Assembly: GCA_002753185.1 (NCBI GenBank)
Contig: PDZX01000007.1
Coordinates: 1 to 64,000, forward strand
Source: Magnetococcales bacterium WMHbin3
GTDB taxonomy: Bacteria > Pseudomonadota > Magnetococcia > Magnetococcales > Magnetaquicoccaceae
Length of the DNA: 64,000 nucleotides
Direction: 5' to 3'
The stretch's first letter is position 1, and each line of letters opens with the position of its first letter. The notes beneath the pieces are model-generated. The model was not told the origin of the DNA. It worked only from the letters and a program-made list of their open reading frames with translations, and made no database searches. Shown here piece after piece: positions 44,119 through 53,478 of the stretch. Position numbers and translations under genes: made by a program.

Positions 44119-44520
44119 ATGGCGACGAAGGCACCCAAAACCGCTGCCCGCCTCAAGAAAAAAGAGCGCAAAAACATCGCTAGCGGTATCGCTCACATTC
44201 GTTCTACCTTCAACAACACCCTGGTAACCATCACCGATACCACCGGGAACGTCATTTCCTGGGGTTCGGCGGGAGCACAAGGGTTCAAAGGGTCCCGTAA
44301 ATCCACCCCCTTCGCGGCACAAATGGCCGCCGAAGAGGCTGGCAAAAAAGCCATGGAACATGGCATGCGGAACCTGGAAGTGCGTTTGAAAGGCCCCGGA
44401 TCCGGTCGCGAATCGGCCCTCCGGGCGTTGGCCAATATCGGCTTTAATATTGCCTACGTGCAGGACGTCACCCCCATTCCCCATAATGGCTGCCGTCCGC
44501 CAAAGCGGCGTCGCGTCTGA
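44119..44520 (+). CDS. rpsK: 30S ribosomal protein S11
   Basis: 133 aa platform protein. ATG 44119 ([19 protein letters not shown]) is preceded by AAGGAG; an upstream in-frame ATG adds a foreign N terminus. The C-terminal signature [18 protein letters not shown] is complete. Confidence 0.97.
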   Translation: MATKAPKTAARLKKKERKNIASGIAHIRSTFNNTLVTITDTTGNVISWGSAGAQGFKGSRKSTPFAAQMAAEEAGKKAMEHGMRNLEVRLKGPGSGRESALRALANIGFNIAYVQDVTPIPHNGCRPPKRRRV

Positions 44521-44555
44521 TTCGACACGGTTGACAAGGGACTCGAGAAGAGAAG

Positions 44556-45182
44556 ATGGCCCGTTATTTTGGATCCAAATGCAGATTGTGCCGCCGCGAG
44601 GCGACCAAACTTTTCCTCAAAGGGGAAAAGTGCTATTCAGACAAGTGCGCCATTGAGCGCCGAAACTACGGCCCTGGCCTGCATGGGCAACGCCGGAGAA
44701 AGGTTTCGGACTATGGCGTCCACCTGCGCGAAAAGCAGAAAATCAAACGTACCTATGGGCTGCTGGAAAGGCAATTCCATACCTACTTCGAAAAGGCCTC
44801 GCGCATGCCGGGTGTCACGGGTGAAAACCTGTTGGTCATGCTCGAACGGCGCCTCGACAACGTCGTATACCGCCTCGGTTTCTCCGGTTCGCGCAGCGAA
44901 GCCAGACAGGTGGTCAGCCATCGGCAGATCATGGTCAATGGCAAGATCATCAATGTGGCCTCCTATCTGCTCAAACCCGGTGACAAGGTCGGCGTGGATG
45001 AGTCGTGCAAGGCACATATCCGCATCAAAGGCTCTCTGGATAGCGCCATGCGCCGCAGCTTTCCCTCCTGGCTCGAGGTGGATCCGGTGGCCATGACCGG
45101 TACCTTCATCTCCTATCCGGATCGTGCAGATTTGCCGGCGGATTATAACGAAAACCTCATCGTTGAATTGTATTCCAAGTAA
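44556..45182 (+). CDS. rpsD: 30S ribosomal protein S4
   Basis: 208 aa primary 16S rRNA binder. Its N-terminal region has cysteines (CRLCRREATKLF, with CYSDKCAIERRNY) in a zinc-type pattern. The S4 RNA-binding domain with RLDNVVYRLGFSGSRSEARQ is at about residues 97-116. S4 represses the alpha operon in E. coli; no matching pseudoknot was identified here. Confidence 0.97.
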   Translation: MARYFGSKCRLCRREATKLFLKGEKCYSDKCAIERRNYGPGLHGQRRRKVSDYGVHLREKQKIKRTYGLLERQFHTYFEKASRMPGVTGENLLVMLERRLDNVVYRLGFSGSRSEARQVVSHRQIMVNGKIINVASYLLKPGDKVGVDESCKAHIRIKGSLDSAMRRSFPSWLEVDPVAMTGTFISYPDRADLPADYNENLIVELYSK

Positions 45183-45209
45183 GTTTTCGATACCTCTTGA
45201 TGGGGGCAG

Positions 45210-46232
45210 ATGATGTACAGGAACTGGACCGAACTGATCAAGCCTCGCAAGGTGGAACTCGTCGGCGACGCCGACGCGAAGTACAAGGCGACTCTGGTCG
45301 CGGAACCCCTGGAACGGGGCTTTGGCACTACGTTGGGTAACGCCTTGCGGCGGGTTCTGCTTTCGTCCTTGCAGGGCGCGGCAGTCTCGTCGGTCAGGAT
45401 CGAGGGCGTTTTGCACGAATTTTCAAGCATTCCCGGTGTGTTGGAGGATGTGACGGATATCATCCTCAACCTCAAGGGCGTGGCGATCCGTATGCGTAGT
45501 GGCTCCACCAGGACCATGACCCTGGTGTCGGACAAGGAGGGCGTGGTGACGGCAGGGGATATCGAATGCGGTCATGATATCGAAATCCTCAACCCGAATC
45601 ACCACATCGCCACCCTCAACAAGTCCGGCAAGCTGAACATGACCATGACCGTGACCACGGGCAAGGGTTATGTGCGGGCAACGCCGGGAGCAGAGGACGA
45701 GCCGACCAATATCGGCGACATCCCCATGGACTGCAGCTACAATCCGGTCAAGCGGGTCTCCTACAAGGTCTCCAATGCCCGCGTGGGTCAGCAGACCGAC
45801 TATGACAAGCTGGTGCTGGATATCGAAACCAATGGCGTGGTCAGCCCGGAGGATGCCTTGGCCCTGGCGGCCAAAATTCTGCAAGATCAGTTGAGCCTTT
45901 TCATCAATTTTGACGATATTCCCATCCTCGATGGCCGGGAGGACAATGCCCTGCCCAAGTGGAACCCGAATCTGTTTCGCAAGGTGGATGAACTCGAGTT
46001 ATCGGTACGTTCGGCCAACTGTCTCAAGAACGACGACATTGTCTATATCGGCGACCTGGTGCAGAAGACCGAATCCGAGATGCTCAAAACTCCCAATTTC
46101 GGTCGCAAGTCCTTGAACGAAATAAAGGAAGTGCTCGAAGAGATGGATCTGAGCCTGGGCATGCATCTGGATGGCTGGCCGCCGGAGAACATTGAGGATC
46201 TGGCTAAGCAATACGAAGAAGAGAATTTCTGA
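45210..46232 (+). CDS. rpoA: DNA-directed RNA polymerase subunit alpha
   Basis: 340 aa. The N-terminal dimerisation domain contains [20 protein letters not shown] (about 32-51). The C-terminal domain after about residue 255 has [20 protein letters not shown] and binds UP elements and activators. Two adjacent ATG codons make the start ambiguous by one codon. It lies between rpsD and rplQ, as in most bacteria. Confidence 0.98.
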   Translation: MMYRNWTELIKPRKVELVGDADAKYKATLVAEPLERGFGTTLGNALRRVLLSSLQGAAVSSVRIEGVLHEFSSIPGVLEDVTDIILNLKGVAIRMRSGSTRTMTLVSDKEGVVTAGDIECGHDIEILNPNHHIATLNKSGKLNMTMTVTTGKGYVRATPGAEDEPTNIGDIPMDCSYNPVKRVSYKVSNARVGQQTDYDKLVLDIETNGVVSPEDALALAAKILQDQLSLFINFDDIPILDGREDNALPKWNPNLFRKVDELELSVRSANCLKNDDIVYIGDLVQKTESEMLKTPNFGRKSLNEIKEVLEEMDLSLGMHLDGWPPENIEDLAKQYEEENF

Positions 46233-46246
46233 AGGGACACACGATC

Positions 46247-46621
46247 ATGAGACATCTCAAGTCAGGCCGCAAACTGAACCGGGAATCCAGCCACCGCAAC
46301 GCGATGTTGCGCAATATGTTGACCAGCCTGTTCCGGTACGAGCGGATCGAAATCACCGTTCCTCGCGCCAAGGAGTTGCGGAGCATGGCGGATCGGATGG
46401 TTACCCTGGGCAAGCAGGGCACGCTGCATGCGCGTCGCCAGGCCCTTTCCGTGATTGCGGACAAGGAGGTTGCCCATAAGCTGTTCGTCGATATCGCCGA
46501 GCGCAATCGTACCCGCAATGGTGGTTATACCCGCATCATCAAGACCCGCAACCGCTTCGGTGACTGCGCGCCGATGGCCTTTCTGGAACTGGTGGAACGG
46601 GAGACTCCCGCCGCCGGTTGA
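46247..46621 (+). CDS. rplQ: 50S ribosomal protein L17
   Basis: 124 aa protein near the tunnel exit. It starts MRHLKSGRKLNRESSHRNAM and contains GGYTRIIKTRNRFGDCAPMA at about residues 90-109. It is the last gene of the superoperon and is followed by an intrinsic terminator. Confidence 0.98.
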   Translation: MRHLKSGRKLNRESSHRNAMLRNMLTSLFRYERIEITVPRAKELRSMADRMVTLGKQGTLHARRQALSVIADKEVAHKLFVDIAERNRTRNGGYTRIIKTRNRFGDCAPMAFLELVERETPAAG

Positions 46622-46647
46622 TGCATCGCCAAATGTGGATGGCTTGA

Positions 46648-46686
46648 AGCCGATGGGACTTTCTGGCCCATCGGCTTTATTTTTTG
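46648..46686 (+). terminator. Intrinsic terminator after rplQ
   Basis: AGCCGATGGG and CCCATCGGCT form a perfect 10-bp stem around a nine-base loop, followed by TTATTTTTT. It ends the ribosomal superoperon and lies just before the 3-prime end of the oppositely oriented gmd. Confidence 0.93.
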
Positions 46687-46699
46687 GGGGGTGAAACAA

Positions 46700-47785
46700 T
46701 CACTCCGAGTAGGTCATCGTGGGAAAGCCGTGTTTTTTGATCAGTTGGTCCCGCCTGGCGATCTTGAGATCCTCGCGCATCATCTCGGCCACCAGGTCGG
46801 CAAAGGAGATGCGGGGGGACCAGCCGAGTTTCTCCCGCGCCTTGGTGGGGTCGCCGAGCAGGGTTTCCACCTCGGTGGGGCGGAAGTAGCGCGGGTCGAT
46901 GGCCACGATGCGGCGGCCTTGCGGGGTGAAGCCCTGTTCGTCGATCCCTTCTCCCTGCCAGCGCATGGCGAAGCCGAGTTCTGCGGCGGCGGCATCGATG
47001 AACTGGCGCACGCTGTATTGCACCCCGGTGGCGATGACGTAATCCTCGGGTTGCTCCTGTTGCAGCATCAGCCACTGCATCTCCACGTAGTCGCGGGCAT
47101 GGCCCCAGTCCCGCAGGGAGTTCAAATTGCCCAGATAGAGACAATCCTGCAACCCCACGTGAATGCGCGCCAGGGCGCGGGTGATCTTGCGGGTGACGAA
47201 GGTCTCTCCGCGCACCGGGCTTTCGTGATTGAAGAGAATCCCGTTGCAGGCGTACATCCCGTAGGCCTCCCGGTAGTTGATCGTGATCCAGTAGGCGTAC
47301 AGCTTGGCCACGGCATAGGGGCTGCGGGGATAGAAGGGGGTGGTTTCCTTTTGCGGGACCTCCTGGACCAGGCCGTACAGCTCGCTGGTGGAGGCCTGGT
47401 AGAAACGGGTGGTCTTCTCCATGCCCAGAATGCGGATCGCCTCCAGCACCCGCAAGGTGCCCAGGGCGTCGGTGTTGGCGGTGTACTCCGGGGTTTCGAA
47501 GCTCACCGCCACGTGGGATTGGGCCGCCAGGTTGTAGATCTCGTCCGGCCGGGTCTGCTGGATGATGCGGATGATCGAGGTGGAGTCGGTCAGGTCCCCG
47601 TAATGGAGAAAAAAGCGTACCGAGTTCTCGTGCCGGTCCTGGTAGATGTGGTCGATGCGGTCGGTGTTGATGATGCTGGTGCGGCGTTTGAGGCCATGCA
47701 CGATGTACCCCTTCTCCAGCAGCAGTTCCGCGAGCAGGGCGCCATCCTGGCCGGTGATTCCCGTGATTAGGGCGACTTTTGGCAT
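46700..47785 (-). CDS. gmd: GDP-mannose 4,6-dehydratase
   Basis: 361 aa NADP-dependent SDR enzyme converting GDP-mannose to GDP-4-keto-6-deoxymannose. The Rossmann motif [19 protein letters not shown] is at about residues 7-25. The active-site elements STSELYG and YAVAK (Tyr/Lys) lie near 125 and 150. [17 protein letters not shown] is a Gmd signature. ATG 47785 gives the usual start [15 protein letters not shown]; a TTG at 47806 overlaps the fcl stop codon and is an alternative. With fcl it makes GDP-L-fucose for surface polysaccharide. Confidence 0.95.
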   Translation of the reverse strand: MPKVALITGITGQDGALLAELLLEKGYIVHGLKRRTSIINTDRIDHIYQDRHENSVRFFLHYGDLTDSTSIIRIIQQTRPDEIYNLAAQSHVAVSFETPEYTANTDALGTLRVLEAIRILGMEKTTRFYQASTSELYGLVQEVPQKETTPFYPRSPYAVAKLYAYWITINYREAYGMYACNGILFNHESPVRGETFVTRKITRALARIHVGLQDCLYLGNLNSLRDWGHARDYVEMQWLMLQQEQPEDYVIATGVQYSVRQFIDAAAAELGFAMRWQGEGIDEQGFTPQGRRIVAIDPRYFRPTEVETLLGDPTKAREKLGWSPRISFADLVAEMMREDLKIARRDQLIKKHGFPTMTYSE

Positions 47786-47802
47786 GGTGTTTGGTCTCGA
47801 TG

Positions 47803-48741
47803 TCAAGAGGGGGGGTGGGCGAGAAAATCGGCGTAGGTCCGGGCGATTCCCTCCCGCAGGGGGGTGGCGGCCCGCCAGCCGAGCGCGGTGATGCGCGCGA
47901 CATCCAACCGCTTGACCATGGTGCCGTCCGGCTTGCTGGTGTCGAAGGCGATCCGTCCGGGGAAGCCGATCACCTCCATGGCGGTTTCGGCCAGTTCGCG
48001 GATGGTGTGGTCTTGGCCGGTGCCGATGTTGTAGATGCCGGAGCCGACGCCGAGTTCCATGAGCCGGATGCAGGCATCGGCCAGGTCGTCGGAGTAGAGG
48101 AGTTCCCGTCTTGGCCGGCCGCTGCCCCAGACCACCAGTTCCTCATCGCCGCGCGCCTTGGCCTCGTGGATCTTGCGGATCAGGGCCGGCAGGACATGGC
48201 TGTTGGCCAGGTCGTAGTGGTCGCTGGGGCCGTACAGGTTGGTGGGCATCACGCACAGATAGCGGGCGCCGTACTGGTCGTTGTAGCCCTCGCACATTTT
48301 GATCCCGGCGATCTTGGCCACGGCATAGGGTTCGTTGGTCTTCTCCAGGGGGCCGGTGAGCAGATACTCTTCCCGGATCGGCTGCGGGCATTCCCTGGGA
48401 TAGATGCAACTGGAGCCGAAAAAACAGAGATCCAGGATCCCGGCCCGAAAGGCGCCGTGGATCAGGTGGTTCTGGATGGCGAGGTTCTGGTGGATGAAGT
48501 CGGCCCGGTAGGTGTTGTTGGCCTGGATTCCTCCCACCTTGGCCGCCAGGATGAAGAGGTAATCCGGTTTTTCGTGCTCCAGGAAATCGTACACCGCCCG
48601 TTGATCGAGCAGATCCAGTTCCTGGCGGGTGCGGGTGAGGAGGCGATGGTAACCGGCGGCTTGCAGGCGTCTGACCATGGCGGAGCCGACCAGGCCGAGG
48701 TGTCCGGCGACGTAGATCTTGGCGTTTTTGTCGATGGCCAT
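47803..48741 (-). CDS. fcl: GDP-L-fucose synthase
   Basis: 312 aa epimerase/reductase that turns GDP-4-keto-6-deoxymannose into GDP-L-fucose. It has the NADPH motif [14 protein letters not shown] (about 13-26), the catalytic region [16 protein letters not shown] with Ser/Cys, and YAVAKIAG with Tyr and Lys near residue 140. ATG 48741 ([14 protein letters not shown]) is the family start. A much longer in-frame ORF reaching into pepN antisense is rejected. It precedes gmd with the stop about 17 bp from the gmd ATG. Confidence 0.95.
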   Translation of the reverse strand: MAIDKNAKIYVAGHLGLVGSAMVRRLQAAGYHRLLTRTRQELDLLDQRAVYDFLEHEKPDYLFILAAKVGGIQANNTYRADFIHQNLAIQNHLIHGAFRAGILDLCFFGSSCIYPRECPQPIREEYLLTGPLEKTNEPYAVAKIAGIKMCEGYNDQYGARYLCVMPTNLYGPSDHYDLANSHVLPALIRKIHEAKARGDEELVVWGSGRPRRELLYSDDLADACIRLMELGVGSGIYNIGTGQDHTIRELAETAMEVIGFPGRIAFDTSKPDGTMVKRLDVARITALGWRAATPLREGIARTYADFLAHPPS

Positions 48742-48834
48742 CTTGATGTGGCGCTCCGCTGATTGTGGATTTTGACTTTCGATACATGCTAGCATAAGCG
48801 ATTGGATCAACGAAAGAGCACGGATTGAGTCATC

Positions 48835-51483
48835 ATGAGCGAAAAACCCAAAACCGTCACCCGACTGGCCGATTACACCCCGCCCGCCTGGCTGGTGGAT
48901 CACGTCCATCTCGATTTCCGGCTCTTCGCCGATCAGGCCACGGTGCATGCCCGGCTGACCATGCGCCGCAATCCGGAGGTCGCCTCCGGCCCGTCGGAGA
49001 CCCCCTTGTGGCTGGATGGGCGTGAGTTGGAACTCCTCGCCTTGCGTCTCGACGGCGTCGCGTTGCCCGGCGACCGATACCAGCAGACCGGCGAGGGGCT
49101 GCGCATCTTCGGGGTCGGGCAGGCGTGCGTGCTGGAGACCGAGGTGCGCATCCATCCCGAAACCAACCTCTCCCTGGAGGGGTTGTATCGTTCCGGTTCC
49201 TTGTTTTGCACCCAGTGCGAGGCCGAGGGGTTTCGCAAGATCACCTTCTACCTGGATCGTCCGGACGTGATGGCCCGTTTCACCGTCTCCATCGAGGCGG
49301 ATCGGAGTGTCGCTCCGGTGCTGCTGGCCAACGGCAACCTCAAGGAGCGCGGGGAGCGGCCTGGCAACCGGCACTACGCCCTCTGGGAGGACCCGTTTCC
49401 CAAGCCCTGTTATCTCTTCTGTCTGGTGGCTGGCGACCTCGTCTGCCGGGAGGATTTTTTCACCACCTTTTCCGGACGCCGGATCACGTTGCAGGTGTGG
49501 GTGGAGCCGGAGAATGGCGACAAATGCCGCCATGCCCTCGACTCGCTGCAAAAATCCATGGCCTGGGACGAACAGCGCTTCGGTCGTGAGTACGACCTCG
49601 ACCTCTACATGATCGTGGCGGTCAACGACTTCAACATGGGGGCCATGGAGAACAAGGGCCTCAACCTCTTCAACGCCCAGTACGTCCTCGCCGATGCCCA
49701 AACCGCCACCGACTCCAATTACGAGGAGATCGAAAGCGTCATTGCCCACGAATATTTTCACAACTGGACCGGCAACCGCGTCACCTGTCGGGATTGGTTC
49801 CAGCTCAGCCTCAAGGAGGGGCTGACCATCTTCCGGGATCAGAGTTTCAGCGCCGAGGTCGGTTCCCGTTCGGTGCAGCGCATTCGCGCGGTCAACGATC
49901 TGCGTTCCGGCCAGTTCCCGGAGGACAACGGCCCCACCGCTCATCCTGTGCGGCCCGACACCTACATGGAGATCAATAATTTTTACACCTCGACCATCTA
50001 CAACAAGGGGGGCGAGGTGGTGCGCATGTTGGAGGTCCTCATCGGCAAGGAGCGTTTCCGTCGGGGGATGGACCTCTATTTCGAGCGTCACGACGGCCAG
50101 GCCGTCACGGTGGAGGATTTCGTCGCGGCCATGGAGAGCGCCTCGCAACGGGATTTGAGCCAGTTCATGCGCTGGTACCGTTACCCTGGCACCCCGGAGT
50201 TGACGGTGCGGTGGGAGCACGACCCTGTTGCCCATGTGTTTTGTCTCGACATCTCCCAGCACTGCCAGGCCCCCAACCAGGAGCAACCGGCTCCTCCCTT
50301 CCACATGCCGGTCGTCATGGCCTTGCTGGACCCTGTCACAGGCGCTCCCATGCCTTTGCGTCTGGAAGGGCAGGGGGAGGCGGTTCCGGAAATGGTGCTG
50401 GAGTTGACCCAGGCCAGCCATCGTTTTTGTTTCACCGGCCTGGCGCATGCCCCGATCCCGTCGCTGTTGCGGGGTTTTTCCGCGCCGGTCAAGCTGCGCG
50501 CGCCCTATGGCGAGGAGGATTTGGCCTTTTTGTGGGGTGCGGAGGGGAATCCCTTCAACCGCTGGGATGCCGGCCAGGAGTTGGCGACCCGCATCCTGCT
50601 GCGTGCCGCCCGGGACCCCGCTGGCGGCATGGCCCCGCATCCGCTTTTTTTGCGCGCCTTCGCCGCCACCCTGGAGGAGTCGCGTCTGGAACCGGCACTG
50701 ATCGCCCTTGCCATCACCCTGCCGGGTCTGACGCCCCTGCTGGAGAAGATGACCCCCGCCGATCCCGAAGCCCTGCATCAGGCGCGCGAAGGGATGCGCC
50801 GTCACCTTGCCCTGACCTTCCGCGAGGAATTGATGCGGGTGTACGAGCGCCATCTCACCCCAGGTCCCTATCGCCGCGATCCGGGCGACATCGGACGTCG
50901 CACCCTCAAGAATCTCGCTCTGAGCTATCTCATGGCCCTGCCGGACAATGGCCTGCCGACGGAAATGGCCTTGCGGCAACTGCGGGAGGCCGACAACATG
51001 ACCGATCGGCTGGGCGCCATGATCCCCCTGGTGCATGCGGATCGCCCTGAGGCACCGGAGATCCTGGCGGAATGGGAAAACCGCTGGCGGGAGAATCCCC
51101 TGGCACTGGACAAATGGTTCGCCATTCAGGCTTCCGCCCCGGTGCCGCATGCCGTGGAGCGGGTGCGGGAACTGATGCGCAAGCCGCAATTTCAGTTGCG
51201 CAACCCCAACCGGGTGCGCGCGGTGATCGGGACGTTTTGCAGGCAGAACCTCTCCCGTTTTCACGACCCCTCCGGAGAGGGGTATCGTCTCGCCGAGGAG
51301 GTGATCCTGGCGTTGGATCCCGACAATCCGCAGGTTGCCGCCCGTCTGGCCGGGGTGTTCAGCCGTTGGCGCCGTTTCGAGCCGCTGCGCCGGGAGGCCA
51401 TGCATGCCGCGTTGTCCCGGATTGTTGCGGTGGCCGGGCCAGCGCGCAACACCTATGAGATCGTTTCCAAGAGTCTGGGTTGA
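48835..51483 (+). CDS. pepN: Aminopeptidase N (M1 metallopeptidase)
   Basis: 882 aa zinc exopeptidase releasing N-terminal residues from peptides in the cytoplasm. It has the substrate-binding motif GAMENKGLNLF (about residue 267) and the zinc motif HEYFHNWTGNR (about 304) with the third ligand Glu in LKEGLTIF (about 327). The length and the C-terminal helical domain match the proteobacterial PepN type. It is divergent from fcl (93 bp gap) and its 3-prime end overlaps the convergent regulator gene by 31 bp. Confidence 0.97.
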   Translation: MSEKPKTVTRLADYTPPAWLVDHVHLDFRLFADQATVHARLTMRRNPEVASGPSETPLWLDGRELELLALRLDGVALPGDRYQQTGEGLRIFGVGQACVLETEVRIHPETNLSLEGLYRSGSLFCTQCEAEGFRKITFYLDRPDVMARFTVSIEADRSVAPVLLANGNLKERGERPGNRHYALWEDPFPKPCYLFCLVAGDLVCREDFFTTFSGRRITLQVWVEPENGDKCRHALDSLQKSMAWDEQRFGREYDLDLYMIVAVNDFNMGAMENKGLNLFNAQYVLADAQTATDSNYEEIESVIAHEYFHNWTGNRVTCRDWFQLSLKEGLTIFRDQSFSAEVGSRSVQRIRAVNDLRSGQFPEDNGPTAHPVRPDTYMEINNFYTSTIYNKGGEVVRMLEVLIGKERFRRGMDLYFERHDGQAVTVEDFVAAMESASQRDLSQFMRWYRYPGTPELTVRWEHDPVAHVFCLDISQHCQAPNQEQPAPPFHMPVVMALLDPVTGAPMPLRLEGQGEAVPEMVLELTQASHRFCFTGLAHAPIPSLLRGFSAPVKLRAPYGEEDLAFLWGAEGNPFNRWDAGQELATRILLRAARDPAGGMAPHPLFLRAFAATLEESRLEPALIALAITLPGLTPLLEKMTPADPEALHQAREGMRRHLALTFREELMRVYERHLTPGPYRRDPGDIGRRTLKNLALSYLMALPDNGLPTEMALRQLREADNMTDRLGAMIPLVHADRPEAPEILAEWENRWRENPLALDKWFAIQASAPVPHAVERVRELMRKPQFQLRNPNRVRAVIGTFCRQNLSRFHDPSGEGYRLAEEVILALDPDNPQVAARLAGVFSRWRRFEPLRREAMHAALSRIVAVAGPARNTYEIVSKSLG

Positions 51484-53216
51484 TCTTTTAGCCCCATGGC
51501 CCGCATCCGCCGCCAGAGCGTGCTGCGGCTGATGCCGAGCCGTTGGGCGGTCTCCTGGATCCGCCAGCGGCATGCGGTCAGCGCGCGGGTGATGGCCTCC
51601 TCATCTGGTTTTTCTCCGGTTGGTGGTGTGTGCTTCAAGGGGCGGCCGCGTCTGCCGGTGGGGTCCGGCGGGGGAACGGGCGTGGGTAGGGCGCGGTTGC
51701 GGAACTCCGGCGGGAGGTCGGACAAGGTCAGGATCGGCTGACGGGCAACCACCATGGCATGTTCCAGAAGGTGTTCCAACTCCCGCACGTTGCCCGGCCA
51801 GTCGTGATCCATGAAGGCGGTCAGCACCTCGTCGCTGATCCCCTTGACCGAGCGTTTCATCCGGCTGTTGAGCCGCATCAGGAAGTGATCGATCAGCAAG
51901 GGGAGATCCGCCTTGCGTTCCCGCAGCGGGGGAACATTCAGTTCCACCACCTTGAGGCGATAGAAGAGATCCTCGCGAAACATCCCCTCCAGCACCAGTT
52001 TGCGCAGATTCCGGTGGGTGGCGGCCATCACCCGCACATCCACCTGCGTGGAACGGCTCTCTCCGACCACCTCGAACTGGTGGGTCTGCAGAATGCGCAA
52101 CAGTTTGACCTGCATTTCCATGGGGAGGTCGCCGATCTCATCCAGGAAGATGGTGCCGCCGTTGGCCTGTTGGAAGCGGCCGGTCTTGTCGCGCAGGGCA
52201 TGGGTGAAGGCCCCGCGCACATGGCCGAACAGTTCGCTTTCCAGCAACCCGGCCGGCAGGGCGGCGCAGTTGACCGCCACGAAGGGGTGGCGCGCGCGCG
52301 GGCTGGTTTCGTGCAGTGCGCGCGCCACCAACTCTTTGCCCGTGCCGGTTTCGCCGCTGATGAGCACCGTGGAGTCGGCCTGGGCGACCTGTTGCATCAA
52401 TTCGTGGAGTTCCCGCATGAGGCGGCAGGCGCCGACCAGGCCATGCCTGCCCAGCCGGTCCTGTTTTCTTTCCATGTCGTGCAGGCGGCTTTCGTCCCGC
52501 ACGACCAGGATGGTTCCCGGTTCTTCGCTGGCCGGGTCCTGAAAGACCGAGGCGGTGCAACTGAGCAGGCGTTCCTGATTTTTTTCTCGCAGGGGGACCA
52601 TGCACACCGCCCGTTTGCCGCTCCCTTGCATGCGTGCCTGGTGCAGCAGGGTCTCCACTGCGGCAAAGAGCCATGGGGCGACGTTTTGCAGGGAGTCGTG
52701 CAGGGGGGTGGCCGTCAGGCCGAGCAGTTGGGAGGCGGCATCGTTCAACTGCACGATGCGCAGGCGGTTGTCCATGACGAGGATGGCGTCGTCCACCCCC
52801 TGGAAGACGGCGGCCAACCGGTTGGCGAACAATTCCCGTTCCTCGCGGATGCGGCGGTTTTCCAGGGCGCGTTGTACCACTTGCATCATTTCCGATGGCT
52901 GGACGGGTTTGACCAGATAGTCGAACGCCCCGGCGCGCAGCGCGCTATGCACGGTGGCGAAATCCGGAAATCCGGTGATGAGGATGACCTGCATGCGCGG
53001 ATGGAACCGTTTCACCCGTTCCAGGATCTCCAATCCCGATCCGTCCGGCAGTCGCAGGTCGGTGATCACCAGGTCGTAGGGGTATTGGGAGATCCGTTCC
53101 AGGGCCTGTTGGGTGGAGGAGGCATGGGTGGTGGTGTGGCCGGATCTGGCCATGACGATGCCGGTCATGTCTACAACGAGTTCGTCGTCATCGACGATCA
53201 GCACCGAGGCGGTCAT
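51453..53216 (-). CDS. Sigma-54-dependent response regulator (REC-PAS-AAA-Fis)
   Basis: 587 aa. The receiver at residues 1-120 has Asp53 (VITDLRLPDG) and Lys103 region (YLVKP). A PAS-like domain follows at about 130-245. The AAA+ domain has Walker A GETGTGKE (about 292), Walker B GGTIFLDEIGD (about 355) and the sigma-54 loop as GAFTHA rather than the usual GAFTGA. A Fis-type HTH (AITRALTACRWRIQETAQRL) sits near the C terminus. It activates sigma-54 promoters when phosphorylated. The neighbouring kinase operon on the other strand is a plausible partner, which is inference from position. Confidence 0.93.
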   Translation of the reverse strand: MTASVLIVDDDELVVDMTGIVMARSGHTTTHASSTQQALERISQYPYDLVITDLRLPDGSGLEILERVKRFHPRMQVILITGFPDFATVHSALRAGAFDYLVKPVQPSEMMQVVQRALENRRIREERELFANRLAAVFQGVDDAILVMDNRLRIVQLNDAASQLLGLTATPLHDSLQNVAPWLFAAVETLLHQARMQGSGKRAVCMVPLREKNQERLLSCTASVFQDPASEEPGTILVVRDESRLHDMERKQDRLGRHGLVGACRLMRELHELMQQVAQADSTVLISGETGTGKELVARALHETSPRARHPFVAVNCAALPAGLLESELFGHVRGAFTHALRDKTGRFQQANGGTIFLDEIGDLPMEMQVKLLRILQTHQFEVVGESRSTQVDVRVMAATHRNLRKLVLEGMFREDLFYRLKVVELNVPPLRERKADLPLLIDHFLMRLNSRMKRSVKGISDEVLTAFMDHDWPGNVRELEHLLEHAMVVARQPILTLSDLPPEFRNRALPTPVPPPDPTGRRGRPLKHTPPTGEKPDEEAITRALTACRWRIQETAQRLGISRSTLWRRMRAMGLKDQPRLLETIS

Positions 53217-53478
53217 GGTGAGACTCCTTGTTTCAAAATCGGTTTGACACGAATGGTTTCATGCTACTAAATGTTTCAATTGTCGGCCAGGAAAAATGTG
53301 GAACGTATGTGAATTTTTTTTGGATTTATGCTAATATCTTGTTGATATTATATGTGTATATTACAATATTTTTGTCAGAATCCGGCTTGACGGGTCGGCA
53401 GGCATTGTGGTCCATGTATTGCGATATTGCCCAAGATCAGGTGTTGCAAATTATCGGCTCCAAACGAAGTGGACTTCC

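Noticed and set aside
48742-48834. Divergent promoters between fcl and pepN
   Set aside because: TTGACT at 48772 has no good -10 at the right distance, and the opposite strand gives only weak matches; not firm enough to annotate.
48742-51573. N-terminal extension of fcl as a 1256-codon ORF antisense to pepN
   Set aside because: GDP-fucose synthases start at [14 protein letters not shown]-like positions; the extension is a pepN shadow.
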